From the NCBI GenBank assembly GCA_023666945.1, contig JAMPAY010000002.1:124001-188000 (forward strand): DNA of 64,000 nucleotides. Direction: 5' to 3'. The notes beneath the pieces are model-generated. The model saw only the letters and a program-made list of their open reading frames with translations. It ran no database searches and was not told where the DNA came from. The position numbers and the translations under genes are program-made. Positions 63,501 to 64,000 of the stretch are shown here, one piece after another. Numbering within the stretch: position 1 is the first letter of the stretch; each line of letters starts with the position of its first letter. This DNA comes from Paludibacter sp. GTDB lineage: Bacteria; Bacteroidota; Bacteroidia; Bacteroidales; Paludibacteraceae.

Positions 63501-64000
63501 TGAATATACGGTACCCTATACCGGGCAAATGCCGGTTGTTTCCTATAACACTAACAGCCCCAATCAACGCGTACGTATTTTGCGCGATAAGAATGTTGTT
63601 ACTTTATTGGTAACGAATGCAACCAATCAAAACACTTCTTATGTCCTTACTTTCAGTCGACTCCAGTCTACCGATGCATCACTGAAATCCATTTCGCTCA
63701 ATGGAGTCGAACTGCCGGACTACGATGCACAAGTAACCGAATATCAACTGAATAGAACCTCTGCACAAGCCGAACTACAGTTCACCTACGAAAAGAATCA
63801 TGATGCACAAACTGTCATAGCAGGTTTTGTTGCTGACAATGTCTATCGATTGGTGGTTACGGCTGAAGACCAAATCACACAACGCACCTATACAATCTTT
63901 TGCAATCAAGAACGCAGTTCCGATGCTACATTGCAATCAATAGCATTGGATGGGGTGCCATTGGACGATTTCGATTCCCATAAGTTCAATTATGCAGTTA
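60556..64000 (+). CDS. Large secreted cadherin-like beta-sandwich repeat protein, 3' end outside window
   Basis: At least 1148 residues, no stop before the right edge. Signal peptide (about 1-25, ending TTNAQQ). Residues about 27-265 form one domain (LPNSDFEDWSG, GIAWNYRPDTMQVWIRR, ALYVDDVRLIY) that resembles the PCMD putative carbohydrate-metabolism domain of Bacteroidota. From about 269 follow eleven repeats, mostly 79-89 residues apart (from about 370, 456, 544, 630, 712, 797, 879, 961, 1039, 1122), each with a pattern like 'ATLxxIxLDGxxLxGFxPxxxxYxVxLPxGTTxLP' and a YxixF ending; these fit the cadherin-like beta-sandwich family (PF12733). The repeats have drifted in sequence and are not recent duplications. 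A T9SS tail may lie outside the window. Confidence 0.88.
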   Translation, partial: MKKLYVRFMLAVAMLGILPATTNAQQLPNSDFEDWSGAKFDGNIQPANWNVSNVTQLGFKFNFAYQENGHTGYCLRVQSQEVGAAGITEVSPGYVALGQPWVYVPSLTKLNQATAGTYGGIAWNYRPDTMQVWIRRTGSHVLDEDFNLLYYAWSGTAQGSSYKGKGGGCTSVAKTDEESDIRQALDGNVCTTTQFAKQIAEGWVRDRKEYNEWTCINVPVYYMNSDVPEKCNIIFSASNYPNFSATTGLYHGDALYVDDVRLIYSSTIQSLYIGNKRWNGFNPNTTEEQVYSVGNATEIPDIYAMRGEGTLTNSRGTTANFPGRRLADSEITIQKGTIDGDPTLITVKAEDGSSSTTYKIRFVSKPSDNARLADIQVNGASLNGFNGYVTNYSVGLPYGTSTVPKVTFTPSEDNQTVTCTQPSSVNGQAVIKVVAPDGVTTMIYTLTFFVKDLDDNTLLGINVNGHAVQGFNPSQTLYRVELPLGTTDMPQVEAVSAYPTGAQTITYLPPVMIDGGQYQIAVTTPGNTTPKTYKLNFKITASTNSVLQQLNVEGGYLAGFDPQQTTYYITLPVGTTDLPKISWVQGDDYQTVTLEEGGLDGTTRIIVTAASGAQTIYKIVFSTEKSDVDWLNNIYVGGVALEGYSPDKNIYDYELPLGTTVLPEITYDQGDEYQTVTILTNGVDGVTRITVTADNGTTNLYQIRFSVLKATDATLRMIYLDGTELDNFNPAQLEYTIYLPQGTTQLPVVTWLTNDQWQTVTYREAVGLTGDARITVRPQEGSAQTYILHFSVATSANTDLQMIYLADVPLDNFQPEQTEYTILLPMGVSVIPAITWQTTEATQKVMALTDGDVCTVRVTAENGDTKTYTLTFIIQKSENALLKMIYLDGTPLEGFESDKLSGYVVTLLGDKCPLITVDKEATQQVTVMAPAAEGTAVVEVRPETGAENRYIIEFRKQATADVLLQDILLDGISLTGFDAYTTEYTVPYTGQMPVVSYNTNSPNQRVRILRDKNVVTLLVTNATNQNTSYVLTFSRLQSTDASLKSISLNGVELPDYDAQVTEYQLNRTSAQAELQFTYEKNHDAQTVIAGFVADNVYRLVVTAEDQITQRTYTIFCNQERSSDATLQSIALDGVPLDDFDSHKFNYAV

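Noticed and set aside
1..64000. tRNA, rRNA, riboswitch or insertion sequence
   Set aside because: Reading both strands in the gaps showed no T-loop/acceptor pattern, no transposase and no recognised riboswitch core; a covariance-model scan (tRNAscan, Rfam) would settle it.

Overview
The window looks like the chromosome of a member of the Bacteroidota, most likely order Bacteroidales. The signs are the promoter style (TTG or TTTG, about 20 bp, then TAnnTTTG, seen before about twenty genes), a moxR/DUF58/batABCDE operon, a GldF-like ABC permease, a type IX secretion (T9SS) type B cargo protein, a BspA-like leucine-rich repeat protein, GSCFA and HU-LysM proteins, and a SerA of the lysine-containing type III class. 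I cannot name the genus. I see no rRNA, tRNA, CRISPR array or insertion sequence.

Layout. 1-7400 (minus strand) is a run dxs - trkA - trkH - SGNH hydrolase - MBOAT acyltransferase (cut by the left edge): isoprenoid synthesis, potassium uptake and probable O-acylation of a surface glycan. 7575-14809 holds a membrane protein of unknown role, an acyl-CoA synthetase, a nitroreductase, valS and a small lipoprotein gene flanked by two copies of a promoter-bearing repeat. 14964-22794 is a probable operon recQ - rimO - HU - HU/LysM - uvrA. 23163-26042 carries serC and a carboxylase/decarboxylase subunit with a degenerate biotin domain. The strand then switches: sodB, gltX, a second recQ, serA and a T9SS cargo gene (26279-33186, plus strand). 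33280-41646 mixes a CBM9-like protein, an M3 peptidase, a phosphoesterase, gldF, a BspA-like protein and a DEAD-box helicase. 41723-50458 (minus) has an MFS nucleoside-type transporter, prfC, a GH46 chitosanase lipoprotein directly behind pheT, a GSCFA protein and a LolC/E-like permease. 50775 starts a small Spy/CpxP-like gene with a textbook sigma-54 promoter. 51175-60068 (minus) is the moxR - DUF58 - batA-E - PAP2 operon. From 60556 to the right edge runs a very large secreted repeat protein whose end lies outside the window.

Most genes are housekeeping. The points most worth following are: the lipoprotein gene between duplicated promoters (14024-14899); a dispersed element of 11-bp tandem units at 30747-30813 and 39551-39607, lying at almost the same distance upstream of two unrelated genes; the large cadherin-like repeat protein; the sigma-54 promoter; the pheT-chitosanase pairing; and the membrane-anchored HU protein. 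I found no defence island or other clearly new multi-gene system.
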